The notes beneath the pieces were generated by a model. It saw nothing but the letters and a program-made list of their open reading frames with translations. It searched no databases and was not told the origin of the DNA. The position numbers and the translations under genes were made by a program. A stretch of DNA of 64,000 nt from UBA5359 sp002410925 [NCBI: bacterium UBP13_UBA5359] (GTDB lineage: Bacteria > UBP13 > UBA5359): the NCBI GenBank assembly GCA_002410925.1, contig DHPR01000033.1, forward strand, positions 213,084-277,083, read 5' to 3'. Position 1 is the first letter of the stretch. Every line of letters starts with the position of its first letter. This document shows, piece after piece, positions 8,927 through 16,772 of this stretch.

Positions 8927-9501
8927 TCTGACTTCACCTCCTGGTAGGCGGTCTCAATCGCTTCGATGTTTCCCGCTATAACCTCAGGCTTATTTCTGAA
9001 TTTCTTGGTAAGCTTCTTTTTGTTATCCTCAAGCATCCTGTCAAAATCCAGAAGGCCGGTTACTTTGATAAGCGCGCCCATCATGGGCGTGTTAGGCACA
9101 TCACGTCCAATTTTCTCTTTGGCAATGCCGGATGCATCCACCGTAAATACCTTAAGCCCCTTGATGGACAAGCGCTTTCTGATAGCAGCCGGCTCCTCAG
9201 CGGTATTAAACAGGATGATGCCATCTTCAGGCAGGCCGGCCACCACATCCACCGTTCCCGCCAACGTAGTATCCAATACCACTACGATGCTCGGATTGGT
9301 AACCTGGCAATGAAGCCTTATAGGCTCTTCACTTATACGGTTGAAAGCCTGGACAGGAGCGCCCATCCGTTCAGGACCGTACTCCGGGAAAGCCTGTATA
9401 TGCTTTCCCTCCCCCAATGCGGCATCAGCCAGAAGCAGAGCAGCTGTTTTAGCGCCCTGTCCGCCTCGCCCATGCCAGCGGATTTCAATAATTTCCCCCA
9501 T
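8923..9501 (-). CDS. porG: Pyruvate:ferredoxin oxidoreductase gamma subunit
   Basis: PFOR domain III-type subunit of 192 aa. The family start IEIRWHGRGGQGAKTAALLLADAA is clear, followed by FPEYGPERMGAPVQAF. Of two in-frame ATGs six bases apart the second is preferred, because AAGGGGG lies about 6 bases before it and touches the first. A small AACGGC/GCCGTT hairpin (9523-9539) sits just upstream of the ribosome-binding site. Confidence 0.94.
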   Translation of the reverse strand: MGEIIEIRWHGRGGQGAKTAALLLADAALGEGKHIQAFPEYGPERMGAPVQAFNRISEEPIRLHCQVTNPSIVVVLDTTLAGTVDVVAGLPEDGIILFNTAEEPAAIRKRLSIKGLKVFTVDASGIAKEKIGRDVPNTPMMGALIKVTGLLDFDRMLEDNKKKLTKKFRNKPEVIAGNIEAIETAYQEVKSE

Positions 9502-9558
9502 CTGCATCCCCCTTTACAAGTAAACGGCGTAATGCCGTTCTCCAAATGGAAAACGACT

Positions 9559-9588
9559 CTACTAACCGCTTTCATATACCATTGTCAA
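9559..9588 (-). promoter_or_regulatory. Possible por-proximal promoter
   Basis: A perfect -35 TTGACA (9588-9583) is followed after 18 bases by TAGTAG, a weak -10. It lies after the hairpin that may end the recR transcript and is 58 bases upstream of porG. Confidence 0.35.
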
Positions 9589-9621
9589 CAAACAAAGCGC
9601 CGACCTTATATGAACCGGCGC
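9588..9621 (-). terminator. Terminator or attenuator hairpin between recR and porG
   Basis: On the minus strand GCGCCG (9621-9616) pairs with CGGCGC (9602-9597), followed by TTTGTTTGT. It could end the dnaX-ybaB-recR transcript, or attenuate transcription from the stronger promoter just upstream. Confidence 0.5.
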
Positions 9622-9654
9622 CAGCTGGCAGTATAATAACGCAAACCATACAGA

Positions 9655-9683
9655 ATTATAGACCTTTTAGCTGACTTTGTAAA
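9655..9683 (-). promoter_or_regulatory. Strong promoter upstream of porGDAB
   Basis: TTTACA (9683-9678), a 17-base spacer and a perfect TATAAT (9660-9655) on the minus strand. It lies just after the recR stop. The long leader to porG contains the GC-rich hairpin at 9597-9621, so transcripts from it may be attenuated. Confidence 0.65.
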
Positions 9684-9699
9684 CATGAAAAACCCTGAA

Positions 9700-10299
9700 C
9701 TAAAGCTCTTTCCTGCCCTCAATAGCTCTATTAATAGTAATCTCATCAGCGTAATCCAGATCTCCACCAAAAGGTATACCGGAAGCTATCCTGGATACCT
9801 TCACGCCCATGGGCTTAAGCAGCCTGGAGAGATAGATGGCCGTAGCCTCTCCCTCCACATTGGGATTGGTGGCGATAATTACCTCTTTAACAATCTCTGT
9901 GTTGATACGCTCCAGCAATTCACGTATCTTCAGATCCTCCGGTCCTATTCCTTCCATCGGTGCTATAAGCCCCTGCAAAACATGGTAAATACCCTTAAAC
10001 TCACCAGATCGCTCCATGGCGGCTACATCTCTGGGCTCAGCAACCACAGCCAGCGTAGCGGCATCGCGTGAAAGATCGGAGCAGATGCCGCACGGATCCT
10101 TATCCGTAAAGTTATTGCATATGGAACAGGTATGTATCTTATCCTTAACCTCCAAAATGGCATCGGCCAGTTTGGAGGCATTCTCCCTGGACGTTTGCAA
10201 TATATAATAAGCCAACCTCTGCCCGGTTTTAGGCCCCACACCGGGCATCTTCGTCAGTTCTTCAATTAACCTTGCCAACGGCTTGGCAAATGCACGCAT
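9700..10299 (-). CDS. recR: Recombination mediator RecR
   Basis: DNA-binding clamp of the RecFOR pathway, 199 aa, normal length. The N-terminal helix-hairpin-helix PGVGPKTGQRLAYYIL, a zinc finger with cysteines in CSICNNFTDKDPCGIC, and a Toprim domain with AVVAEPRDVAAMER and ATNPNVEGEATAIYL are all visible. It ends the dnaX-ybaB-recR cluster, the conserved order in Bacillota and many other bacteria. Confidence 0.97.
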   Translation of the reverse strand: MRAFAKPLARLIEELTKMPGVGPKTGQRLAYYILQTSRENASKLADAILEVKDKIHTCSICNNFTDKDPCGICSDLSRDAATLAVVAEPRDVAAMERSGEFKGIYHVLQGLIAPMEGIGPEDLKIRELLERINTEIVKEVIIATNPNVEGEATAIYLSRLLKPMGVKVSRIASGIPFGGDLDYADEITINRAIEGRKEL

Positions 10300-10328
10300 A
10301 ATTTAGATATCAACTCCGTTGTTGTTAA

Positions 10329-10637
10329 TCACATTCCCGGCAGTTTCAAACCGCCGGTAAGCTTCGACATCTTTTCACCAGCCATATCCTGTGATCTCTT
10401 CATGGCATCACGCACAGCGGCCAGCACCAAATCCTGCAACGTTTCAATATCATCCGGATCTACAACCTCCGGCGCTATCACGATATCCAATATCTCCTGC
10501 TGGCCGTTGGCGACGACCTTCACCATACCGCCTCCGGCACTGCCTTCAATTCTTTCATCGGCCAGTTCATTCTGAATACGGGCCATCTCGGCCTGCATCT
10601 TTTGCACCTGCTTCATCATACCGCCTGCTCCCAGCAT
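10329..10637 (-). CDS. ybaB: YbaB/EbfC nucleoid-associated protein
   Basis: Small 102-aa DNA-binding protein. It starts with the glycine/methionine-rich MLGAGGMMKQVQKMQAEMARIQNEL and has the core SAGGGMVKVVANGQQEILDIVI and DLVLAAVRDAMKRS segments of the family. Position between dnaX and recR confirms the call. Confidence 0.95.
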   Translation of the reverse strand: MLGAGGMMKQVQKMQAEMARIQNELADERIEGSAGGGMVKVVANGQQEILDIVIAPEVVDPDDIETLQDLVLAAVRDAMKRSQDMAGEKMSKLTGGLKLPGM

Positions 10638-10735
10638 AAGTTACCTCCCATAATCCATCAAAGGCTCTTTATCTAAAGGATATAGCTTTGCGCTCAAACG
10701 CTCTTCTTCAGTTTGCCGGCTCTAATAATCATATC

Positions 10736-12382
10736 TTATTTGCTAACTACGCTGCTGCCGCCAAAAAGGTCTAGGGCAGCATACACCATCTCGGAACCGG
10801 AAAGAGTTTCCCCGTCAGAGGTCTCTTCCAGCGGCAACTTCTCGGAAATTATTGAGAGCTCTACTTTGATTCCGGCACCCAGATGCCGGCGCAACACATC
10901 CACAAGCACACGCCTGTTATCAGGCGTATTGGCTACTTCAAATGCATACTGATAATGAAAGCCTATCTTCAGGCGTTCACCGTCATAGAATACCGCTTCA
11001 CTACTACAGGATAACATAGTATAAAGATGTACTCCAAAAGGTTTAAACGCCAATGTGAGCTCCGGCCAAATTTTCTTGATACCGGCTAAATCCGCGGTAG
11101 GCGGACTGATAGACTCAGCATTATCCATAGAGCGCTCTGATACCGCCTGCGCCGGCTCTGCCGGCTCGGCAGTTTTCTTAAGAGTTGACTTGGTAACTGC
11201 TTTATAGGGCTCCGCTCTTTTCTCTGTTAGAGTATATCCTCCCTCGTCGGAACCCTTTCCGCCTGCAAAAGCCTCCGATTTATCGAAAAGCTTTCCTTTA
11301 TCGGCTACCAGCCCTAGCAATCCAGCTTGCAGAACTATCAACGGCTGTGAGCTGTTCCTCATACGATTTACCGTTTCCGTTAGTTCTTCTATGCATCTTA
11401 TTAATCCATGCTGCGGAAAAGCAGCAGCGATCTCACCTAAAACAGCCTCTTCGTCCGGTAATGGAGCCGCATCCGATAAGAGGTCTTTATCTATACCGTA
11501 TATCAAACCGGCATGCAGTACGGATATCATATCCTTAGCGAAACGATCCAAACTCTTTCCCGTGCTGTGAGCAGAGAGAGTAAGCGCAGCCAGGCTATGC
11601 CTGTCACCCTTCATTAGAGCTTTAACAGCTTCATAAACCGCTTGCCTGTTACTTAAACCGAGCAGACTCTCCACCGCAGTACGGTCCAACTGCTCGTTGC
11701 CTGAAGCCGCAACTCGCTCCAACAGCCCCAGAGAATCACGCATTGATCCTTCACCCTGCAAGGCAAGAAGATAGGCCGCCTCTTCATCTAAAGCAATATT
11801 CTCTCTGGCGGCAACAGCTTTTAAGTGCTCGGCAGCCTCTGCTGCCGGTATGCAACCGAAATCAAAACGCTGGCATCTGGAACGGATAGTGATCGGCAAC
11901 CGATGCGGTTCAGTGGTACAAAGTATAATAACGGTATAAGCAGGAGGTTCTTCCAGTGTCTTCAGCAACGCATCGAAGGCGTTACGAGTCAGCATGTGAG
12001 CTTCGTCCATAATGTAGACCTTATATTTAAGCTCAGCAGGAGCATAGCTTATTCTGTCAATGATTTCCCGTATTTCATCCACCTTGCCACGTGAAGCAGC
12101 ATCGAATTCGATTATATCCAGAGCTGAACCGTCGGCAATGCTGCGGCAAGATGTACACACAAGACAGGGATCATCGCCATCATTCTCATGACAGTTGATA
12201 AGCATAGCCAGTATGCGAGCAATAGTAGTCTTACCAGTTCCCCGCGGGCCGCAGAGAAGATATGCGTGCGAGAGTCTGTCAAACTTGATGGAGTTCTTGA
12301 GGGTCTCTACGATGTGCTCCTGGCCTACCACTTCCTGGAAGCGCCGTGGGCGATATTGCCTGTAAAGCGACCGGGCAGACAT
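10736..12382 (-). CDS. dnaX: DNA polymerase III subunits gamma/tau
   Basis: Clamp-loader ATPase of 548 aa. Residues 1-240 form the AAA+ module: SLYRQYRPRRFQEVVGQEHI, Walker A GPRGTGKTT, four zinc cysteines in CHENDGDDPCLVCTSC, DEAHMLT as Walker B, and the SRC sensor segment TIRSRCQRF. The region after about residue 370 is low complexity, then a tau-like C-terminal domain follows (LKIGFHYQYAFEVANTPDNRR). No slippery A- or T-run typical of programmed gamma frameshifting was noticed. Its leader directly follows the SRP RNA gene. Confidence 0.97.
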   Translation of the reverse strand: MSARSLYRQYRPRRFQEVVGQEHIVETLKNSIKFDRLSHAYLLCGPRGTGKTTIARILAMLINCHENDGDDPCLVCTSCRSIADGSALDIIEFDAASRGKVDEIREIIDRISYAPAELKYKVYIMDEAHMLTRNAFDALLKTLEEPPAYTVIILCTTEPHRLPITIRSRCQRFDFGCIPAAEAAEHLKAVAARENIALDEEAAYLLALQGEGSMRDSLGLLERVAASGNEQLDRTAVESLLGLSNRQAVYEAVKALMKGDRHSLAALTLSAHSTGKSLDRFAKDMISVLHAGLIYGIDKDLLSDAAPLPDEEAVLGEIAAAFPQHGLIRCIEELTETVNRMRNSSQPLIVLQAGLLGLVADKGKLFDKSEAFAGGKGSDEGGYTLTEKRAEPYKAVTKSTLKKTAEPAEPAQAVSERSMDNAESISPPTADLAGIKKIWPELTLAFKPFGVHLYTMLSCSSEAVFYDGERLKIGFHYQYAFEVANTPDNRRVLVDVLRRHLGAGIKVELSIISEKLPLEETSDGETLSGSEMVYAALDLFGGSSVVSK

Positions 12383-12398
12383 TTTTCCTCCTAATAAA

Positions 12399-12672
12399 AT
12401 GTTGATCGTGCACCTGCTGTCGATAAACGTTTCCTAACGTTACCGTAGCAGTTAGCTCCGGCCAGATTGACTGTGGCACATAGATTATCCTGCTTACCGC
12501 TGCTTCCTTCCGGACCTGACGGGGTTCACAGGCGCCTATTGCACAGGACCCGACCTTCAACACCACTTACTGCGGCCAGACTTAAAAAACGAGCACCTCG
12601 AGCAGGGATTCAACCCCGCTATAGCGGATTGCGGGTTCAGGGCACCGCTAGCTCCCCGTCTAGCACGATCAA
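12399..12672 (-). ncRNA. ffs: Large signal recognition particle RNA with Alu domain
   Basis: About 270 nt, resembling Bacillus scRNA rather than the short 4.5S RNA. The ends pair: GATCGTGC (12670-12663) with GCACGATC (12411-12404). The Alu-domain part contains GGTGCCCTGAACCCGCAATC and GGGTTGAATCCCTGCTCGAG. The S-domain apex contains GTCAGGTCCGGAAGGAAGCA followed by GCGGTAAGC, the Ffh-binding core. It lies between tRNA-Ser/tadA and dnaX, as in Bacillota. Ends are set by the terminal pairing and may be off by a few bases. Confidence 0.95.
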
Positions 12673-12710
12673 TTCTTAAATATCTTTTCAAGCCAAAGCC
12701 TGAGGTAGTT

Positions 12711-12741
12711 ACGCTCGGCAATCTGCTTGAGCGTTTTTTTC
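12711..12741 (+). terminator. Plus-strand terminator-like hairpin with no known gene
   Basis: ACGCTC (12711-12716), a 12-base loop, GAGCGT (12729-12734) and a run of seven T. It has the full form of a Rho-independent terminator on the plus strand, yet every gene around it is on the minus strand. Confidence 0.45.
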
Positions 12742-12779
12742 AACACTCAGTCTTTCCGCATTCATATTATGGATATCGT

Positions 12780-12873
12780 TGGCGGAGAGAGAGGGATTTG
12801 AACCCCCGAGACGGTTATCAGCCGCCTAATCGATTTCGAGTCGATCGCCTTCAGCCAGCTCGGCCATCTCTCC
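12780..12873 (-). tRNA. tRNA-Ser (anticodon CGA)
   Basis: Acceptor stem GGAGAGA/TCTCTCC, discriminator G and encoded CCA. The anticodon loop CTCGAAA gives CGA, reading UCG. The long variable arm expected of tRNA-Ser is present. Confidence 0.96.
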
Positions 12874-12895
12874 GTATATCAATGCGTCCATAACC

Positions 12896-13348
12896 TCATC
12901 CGCGTAATTCACGAAAAAACTTTAATAATATATTGGCGCATTCTTCCTGCAGAATGCCTCCTGTCACTTCCATCCTGTGATTCATTGCAGGAGCATCGGC
13001 GATATTAAAAACGCTCCCGGCTGCTCCATACTTCACATCCGGCGCCCCATATACCAGGCGCTCCACCCTGGCCTGAACCATAGCACCGGCACACATGGGA
13101 CATGGCTCCTTAGTCACGTAAAGAGAGCTGCCGCAAAGCCTCCAACTATTCTCGGCTTTTGCAGCTTCCCTCAATGCCATGATTTCAGCATGTGCCGTAG
13201 GATCATTGAGAAGCTCCTTAGCGTTCCATCCCCGTCCGATTACACGGCCGTTTAAGACAACAACAGCGCCAATCGGCACCTCACACATTCGATACGCTTT
13301 GGCAGCCTCTTCCAGCGCTTCTCTCATAAATAATATATAGTCATCCAT
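12896..13348 (-). CDS. tadA: tRNA-specific adenosine deaminase TadA
   Basis: Deaminates A34 to inosine in tRNA-Arg(ACG), whose gene is also in this window. It is 150 aa. The zinc site is HAE in DPTAHAEIMAL with PCPMCAGAM, the classical cytidine/adenosine deaminase signature; VPIGAVVVLNG precedes it. It is embedded between tRNA genes and the SRP RNA gene. Confidence 0.95.
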   Translation of the reverse strand: MDDYILFMREALEEAAKAYRMCEVPIGAVVVLNGRVIGRGWNAKELLNDPTAHAEIMALREAAKAENSWRLCGSSLYVTKEPCPMCAGAMVQARVERLVYGAPDVKYGAAGSVFNIADAPAMNHRMEVTGGILQEECANILLKFFRELRG

Positions 13349-13370
13349 ATATCAGCTATCAGCACTTTTT

Positions 13371-13447
13371 TGGCGCCCTTGGGAGGACTCGAACCCCCGG
13401 CACAAGGCTTAGGAAGCCTCTGCTCTATCCTGCTGAGCTACAAGGGC
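13371..13447 (-). tRNA. tRNA-Arg (anticodon CCT)
   Basis: Acceptor GCCCTTG/CAAGGGC, discriminator G, encoded CCA, T-loop TTCGAGT. The anticodon loop TTCCTAA gives CCT, reading AGG. Confidence 0.96.
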
Positions 13448-13450
13448 GCA

Positions 13451-13540
13451 TGGCGGAGAGAGAGGGATTTGAACCCTCGAGACGGTTGCCCGCCCACACG
13501 CTTTCCAGGCGTGCGCCTTAAGCCACTCGGCCATCTCTCC
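13451..13540 (-). tRNA. tRNA-Ser (anticodon GGA)
   Basis: Acceptor GGAGAGA/TCTCTCC with encoded CCA and a long variable arm. The anticodon loop CTGGAAA gives GGA, reading UCC and UCU. It lies 3 bases upstream of tRNA-Arg(CCT) in the same transcript. Confidence 0.96.
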
Positions 13541-13562
13541 GCGTATGATTTATGTCTACACC

Positions 13563-13591
13563 ATTTTAACTTTGCGAACACATATAGTCAA
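13563..13591 (-). promoter_or_regulatory. Promoter of the tRNA-Ser/tRNA-Arg/tadA cluster
   Basis: TTGACT (13591-13586), 17-base spacer, TAAAAT (13568-13563) on the minus strand, about 20 bases upstream of tRNA-Ser(GGA). Confidence 0.7.
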
Positions 13592-13624
13592 GGTTTGATT
13601 TCCCGCTGCTATGGATACTTCCGC

Positions 13625-13906
13625 TCATCCTTGTTCGAGTTTCTGCAACCGGCGTTGCATCTCCTGCAGCTCTTCACGCAGCATCCCAATTCTATCTTCA
13701 CGTCTACCCGCCATGCCATGATATTTACCGCACACCGAACAAAGATGCATACCGCCGTGCCGCAGCCCACACCTGCTGGCCATACCGGCGATCGTTCCAG
13801 AAAGAAGCATCAGCCGTATTAAAAAATATATTCCTCCGGTCAGTCCCAGAATCATGCACATCTTAATTTTACCATGATGTGTACCATTATGATGATGTCC
13901 CCACAT
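13625..13906 (-). CDS. Small His-rich membrane protein with CxxC and coiled coil
   Basis: Unrecognised 93-aa protein with a good ribosome-binding site (GAGGAGG, 7 bases before ATG). The N terminus is histidine-rich (MWGHHHNGTHHGK). A hydrophobic stretch at about residues 15-42 is a likely membrane segment. HLCSVCGKYH at about 54-63 could bind metal, and the last 25 residues are a charged coiled coil. The layout suggests a metal-binding membrane-anchored oligomer, but the function is unknown. Confidence 0.7.
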   Translation of the reverse strand: MWGHHHNGTHHGKIKMCMILGLTGGIYFLIRLMLLSGTIAGMASRCGLRHGGMHLCSVCGKYHGMAGRREDRIGMLREELQEMQRRLQKLEQG

Positions 13907-14003
13907 AACAATACCTCCTCGCTGTTATTGCAGTTTCTTATCATTACCCTCCTGCAATAAATCCGAAACGGGACGATCATCACCCATTATCAGGAATCAT
14001 GCG

Positions 14004-14417
14004 CTATTCGCCCATCACCTTTATTAATAATCGCTTGCGCCTGCGACCATCGAATTCAGCGTAGAAGATCTCCTGCCAGGGTCCCAGATCAAGCTTGCCA
14101 TTGGTTACGGGAATCATGACCTGATGATGAAATAGAAGGCTTTTTAAATGAGCGTCGCCATTTGTTTCTCCGGTACGATGATGTCGGTAATCAGACCTGA
14201 ACGGCGCCAGCTTCTCAGCCCATTCCATAAAATCCGCCTTAATGCCTTCCTCTTCATCATTGACGAAAACACCGGAAGTGATATGCATAGCGCTGACCAG
14301 CGCCATCCCCTCTCTGATGCCCGTCTCTTTGACGGTATCTTCCACTATGGTGGTTATGTTGATAAATTCCCTCTGCTTAGCGGTCTCCATCCAATGATAC
14401 ACTGTATGCCATTTCAC
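14004..14417 (-). CDS. YjbQ / UPF0047 family protein
   Basis: Family linked by genetics to thiamine-phosphate synthase side activity; the physiological role is uncertain. Core motifs are [36 protein letters not shown] sequence, [11 protein letters not shown], and [28 protein letters not shown] at the C terminus. A GTG start giving 137 aa is chosen, because GGAG lies 9 bases upstream and homologues begin at this point; an in-frame ATG 96 bases further upstream would add residues foreign to the family. Confidence 0.88.
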   Translation of the reverse strand: MKWHTVYHWMETAKQREFINITTIVEDTVKETGIREGMALVSAMHITSGVFVNDEEEGIKADFMEWAEKLAPFRSDYRHHRTGETNGDAHLKSLLFHHQVMIPVTNGKLDLGPWQEIFYAEFDGRRRKRLLIKVMGE

Positions 14418-14679
14418 GAAGCATTTCTCCAATCTTGTTAAAATATTCTTCGCTAGCTTGTTGTATAACCCCTTCTGAATTTTACCAGGCGCCTCAAATC
14501 CGGAATATCCCATGCCGCTTTACCGGAGAGATGCCTGGATTTGACCTTGAAGTTGCTAGAGTTAAAATCGCTACATAAATTCATCCTCCCCCGCCGGCAT
14601 CGGCACGGCAACAACAGCTACGGCAAAGGCATTGCTAAATCCCCAATTAACGCCGTAACTCTTCTTCTCTTCTTGATCT

Positions 14680-14907
14680 TCACGCATTCCGTTCGCATAG
14701 CCATTGTATGCCATTTTCTTCGTATTCTTGCTGCGTATACTTTTGGCTCCTAACCTTATCATCAATAACCATGGTATCTAAATATGATAAATCAGGGCAT
14801 TCGGCCATCCTGTATTCTAAATATGCCCTCAGCAAAATAGGGGAGCGATGTTTGAATTGCCGATCCAGCTCTTTTAATTCATCAAAATTCCTGCTTGGAA
14901 AGATCAT
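14680..14907 (-). CDS. Hypothetical 75-aa protein
   Basis: Not recognised. A charged, soluble-looking sequence without Cys clusters or membrane segments, preceded by GAGG 8 bases before the ATG. It lies just after the terminator of tRNA-Arg(ACG) and could be a real small gene or the remains of one. The 260 bases between its stop and YjbQ show nothing further that I can support. Confidence 0.4.
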   Translation of the reverse strand: MIFPSRNFDELKELDRQFKHRSPILLRAYLEYRMAECPDLSYLDTMVIDDKVRSQKYTQQEYEENGIQWLCERNA

Positions 14908-14922
14908 TATTTTTTCCTCAAT

Positions 14923-14948
14923 AAAAAAACCTGCTCATAATGCAGGTT
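14923..14948 (-). terminator. Terminator of tRNA-Arg(ACG)
   Basis: AACCTGC (14948-14942), loop, GCAGGTT (14934-14928) followed by TTTTTAT on the minus strand, 17 bases after the tRNA 3' end. Confidence 0.85.
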
Positions 14949-14964
14949 CTAATATTGCTTAAAC

Positions 14965-15041
14965 TGGCGCGCCTTGCAGGACTCGAACCTGCGGCCTTCT
15001 GATCCGTAGTCAGACGCTCTAATCCACTGAGCTAAAGGCGC
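14965..15041 (-). tRNA. tRNA-Arg (anticodon ACG)
   Basis: Acceptor GCGCCTT/AAGGCGC, discriminator G, encoded CCA. The anticodon loop CTACGGA gives ACG, the substrate of TadA (A34 to inosine), reading CGU, CGC and CGA. Its promoter overlaps one of the direct repeats flanking the mobile island next door. Confidence 0.97.
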
Positions 15042-15058
15042 ATTTAATTACTTTGCAA

Positions 15059-15087
15059 ATATTACTACATTTTTCTGTTGTTGGCAA
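15059..15087 (-). promoter_or_regulatory. Promoter of tRNA-Arg(ACG), also repeat copy 1
   Basis: TTGCCA (15087-15082), 17-base spacer, TAATAT (15064-15059) on the minus strand, ending 18 bases before the tRNA. The same elements recur at 16841-16868 with a 16-base spacer. Confidence 0.65.
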
Positions 15088-15088
15088 C
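15059..15088. repeat. Direct repeat flanking the mobile island, copy 1
   Basis: ATATTACTACATTTTT (15059-15074) followed by six diverged bases and TTGGCAAC (15081-15088). The matching copy is at 16841-16869. Confidence 0.75.
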
Positions 15089-15210
15089 CGCAAAATGTTT
15101 ACTCCCCCACCTTCCCTAACAGTAGTCACACTAAGGGGGAGACCCCAACAATAGCTCAGATTATCAACAGAGTGTTTTTGGCAAATATAAATCCGAGCAC
15201 CCCTATCCCA

Positions 15211-15531
15211 TTAATGGGATTTCAAGGTTGAGTGGGTCAGCCTGTAGCTTTGCCCTTGAAAAATCAGCAGGTGGCTGTGGTGCACCAATCTGTCAATAGT
15301 TGCACTCGTCAGTTTTTCGTCATAGAAAATGCCATTCCATTTACTAAATTTCAGGTTTGTTGTAATGATCACGCTCCTTTTCTCATAACATTCGGAAATA
15401 ACCTGAAACAGTAGCTGTGAGCTCTCTTTTTCAAAGGGAACATAGCCCCATTCGTCACAAATTAATAAATCTGTCTTTCCCAGTTGTTTCATAAACCGCT
15501 TTAATTCGCCTTTTGCCTTTGCTTCGCTTGT
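15211..15531 (-). pseudogene. istB: Truncated IstB-type ATPase (IS21 family)
   Basis: The C-terminal part of the IS21 transposition helper. An open frame begins after a stop at 15532-15534 with TSEAKAKGELKRF and continues into KTDLLICDEWGYVPFEKES (Walker B) and SVIITTNLKFSKWNGIFYDEKLTSATIDRLVHH. The N-terminal half with Walker A is missing and no istA lies beside it. An istA fragment occurs at 53.9 kb, so the family was once active in this genome. Confidence 0.85.
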
Positions 15532-15606
15532 TTATCATTGAACAGAGTTCTATTCACAGGGTATACTTTATCTCTCAAAGAAAAATAATACACATACGCT
15601 TCTTTA

Positions 15607-15960
15607 TTATAATTTTATATAAAACAGCTCATTACCTTCACCTATAGAAGCCAGTTCATTAGGATCAACCCCATCAACCGGGTTCCCATCCACATACGCA
15701 TACAGATTATACCCACCATTGTAATCTATCGGATTTACTGTAGTAAACCTGCCGGTATTGGGATCATAATACCTATGGGTTAAGAGCTGTAGACCGCTGT
15801 CATCCTGGTAATATCCCAACGCGCCCACATATTGGTAGGGGGTGATCCGTAGCGCCGCTATGGCCCAGGAGATTGCCGTAAGCATCATAGGCGTAGCTGT
15901 CGGTTATAGTCTGCATCGCAGGTATAAGTTGCTGTGGTAAGGTTATTCTGGGAATCGGTA
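15607..15960 (-). pseudogene. RHS-repeat core fragment, frameshifted
   Basis: A fragment of an RHS/YD-repeat protein. One frame holds QYVGALGYYQDDSGLQLL, HRYYDPNTGRFTTVNPIDY and YAYVDGNPVDGVDP, the RHS-associated core. The upstream part DSYAYDAYGNLLGHSG sits in another frame, so a frameshift separates them near 15,850. No N-terminal part, signal peptide or variable toxin tail is present. It is probably a displaced or decayed tail cassette. Confidence 0.75.
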
Positions 15961-16177
15961 TGCGCCTGCTACGTTCTATTACCAGCGCCATCGATGTCTC
16001 CATTATGGCAGGAATCAGCATCTATATCGCTCCCGGCCAGATAAATGGTCATCTTGTCCGTTCCGATACAAATGTGATTGCTTTCATCTGCAGCAGCCGG
16101 CATAATCTGCTCATAATCTTTCAGCTTGTTTCCAGATTTATATTACGGTTTGTCAAATTAATCAACGTACGTCCCCG

Positions 16178-16237
16178 CTACCCCGTTTGTAAGACCGAAC
16201 GCAACCCCGGGGTGTGCATTTACTTTTTCAAATCAGT
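16178..16237. repeat. 60-bp dispersed repeat, copy 1
   Basis: Identical over 60 bases to 45458-45517. It begins CTACCCCGTTTGTAAG and ends TTTTTCAAATCAGT. It contains ACCCCG...CGGGGT, an internal fold-back. The outer left arm AAATGCAC found at copy 2 is absent here. Confidence 0.9.
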
Positions 16238-16349
16238 AGCAAACGGAAAGCGGCTAAAATTATGTGGACATATAACGTAATAGGAGTTATAATAAAAGTG
16301 AGTTCTAAAGTAAAACCTCATAGCGGTGGGTATTCCTTTTTGAACTCTT

Positions 16350-16387
16350 GCCGGAGAGCTTTTGCTCTCCGGCGCTCTTATTTTTTA
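16350..16387 (+). terminator. Strong intrinsic terminator inside the mobile island
   Basis: GCCGGAGAGC, TTTT loop, GCTCTCCGGC, then GCTCTTA and six T. It ends a plus-strand transcript whose gene is no longer recognisable; a short open frame from 16214 runs through it and is not supported. Confidence 0.75.
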
Positions 16388-16462
16388 CCCTTCCTGCATA
16401 AAAAAGCCTGATCAGAACAAACAGTCCCTTTTTGGCATGAACAGCCACCAAAATTCATCTTA

Positions 16463-16597
16463 AAGCTCTTTTCTGTGAACCTGCAGAAGGCTTTCAACTC
16501 CTTTTATCGTTTTAATGTATTTCCTGCCAACGGGAACAACTTGGCGGAGCTTACCCGAAAGAGTAGAGATTTCAAGCGGCAAAGTGATAAAATAAGC
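16463..16597 (-). other. Unrecognised open fragment, about 45 codons
   Basis: An open minus-strand frame between stops, lacking ATG. It encodes a protein-like segment containing LSGKLRQVVPVGRKYIKTIK and ends in VHRKEL. It could be the tail of a decayed gene carried by the island. I do not recognise the family. Confidence 0.3.
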
Positions 16598-16617
16598 CTA
16601 AGAGAGGTCTTAAGGGT

Positions 16618-16770
16618 ATGAGAAAAGGGCAAAAACAGAATAAGTATACAGCGGAGTTCAAGGAGAGAGCGGTGAAGATGTATGCGGATACTTCCCCAGG
16701 GGGTGAGATAAGAAGTTTATTGGCGGCTACGAAGAAACAGCTGTTTCCCTACAATTTTGTGAAAAAGTAA
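16618..16770 (+). pseudogene. IS3-family OrfA-like transposase remnant (50 aa)
   Basis: A short plus-strand frame starting ATG and reading RKGQKQNKYTAEFKERAVKM, the N-terminal HTH_Tnp_1 signature of IS3/IS911 OrfA. After about residue 30 the sequence no longer resembles the family and it stops at 50 residues. No OrfB follows. Confidence 0.7.
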
Positions 16771-16772
16771 AA

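Noticed and set aside
14571-14765. 64-codon minus-strand frame overlapping the 75-aa hypothetical gene
   Set aside because: No ribosome-binding site was seen and it overlaps a frame that has one.
16178-16237. 60-bp repeat as a CRISPR repeat or integron attC site
   Set aside because: There are only two copies 29 kb apart, and no integron integrase. The fold-back structure with direct repeats fits a miniature inserted element better.
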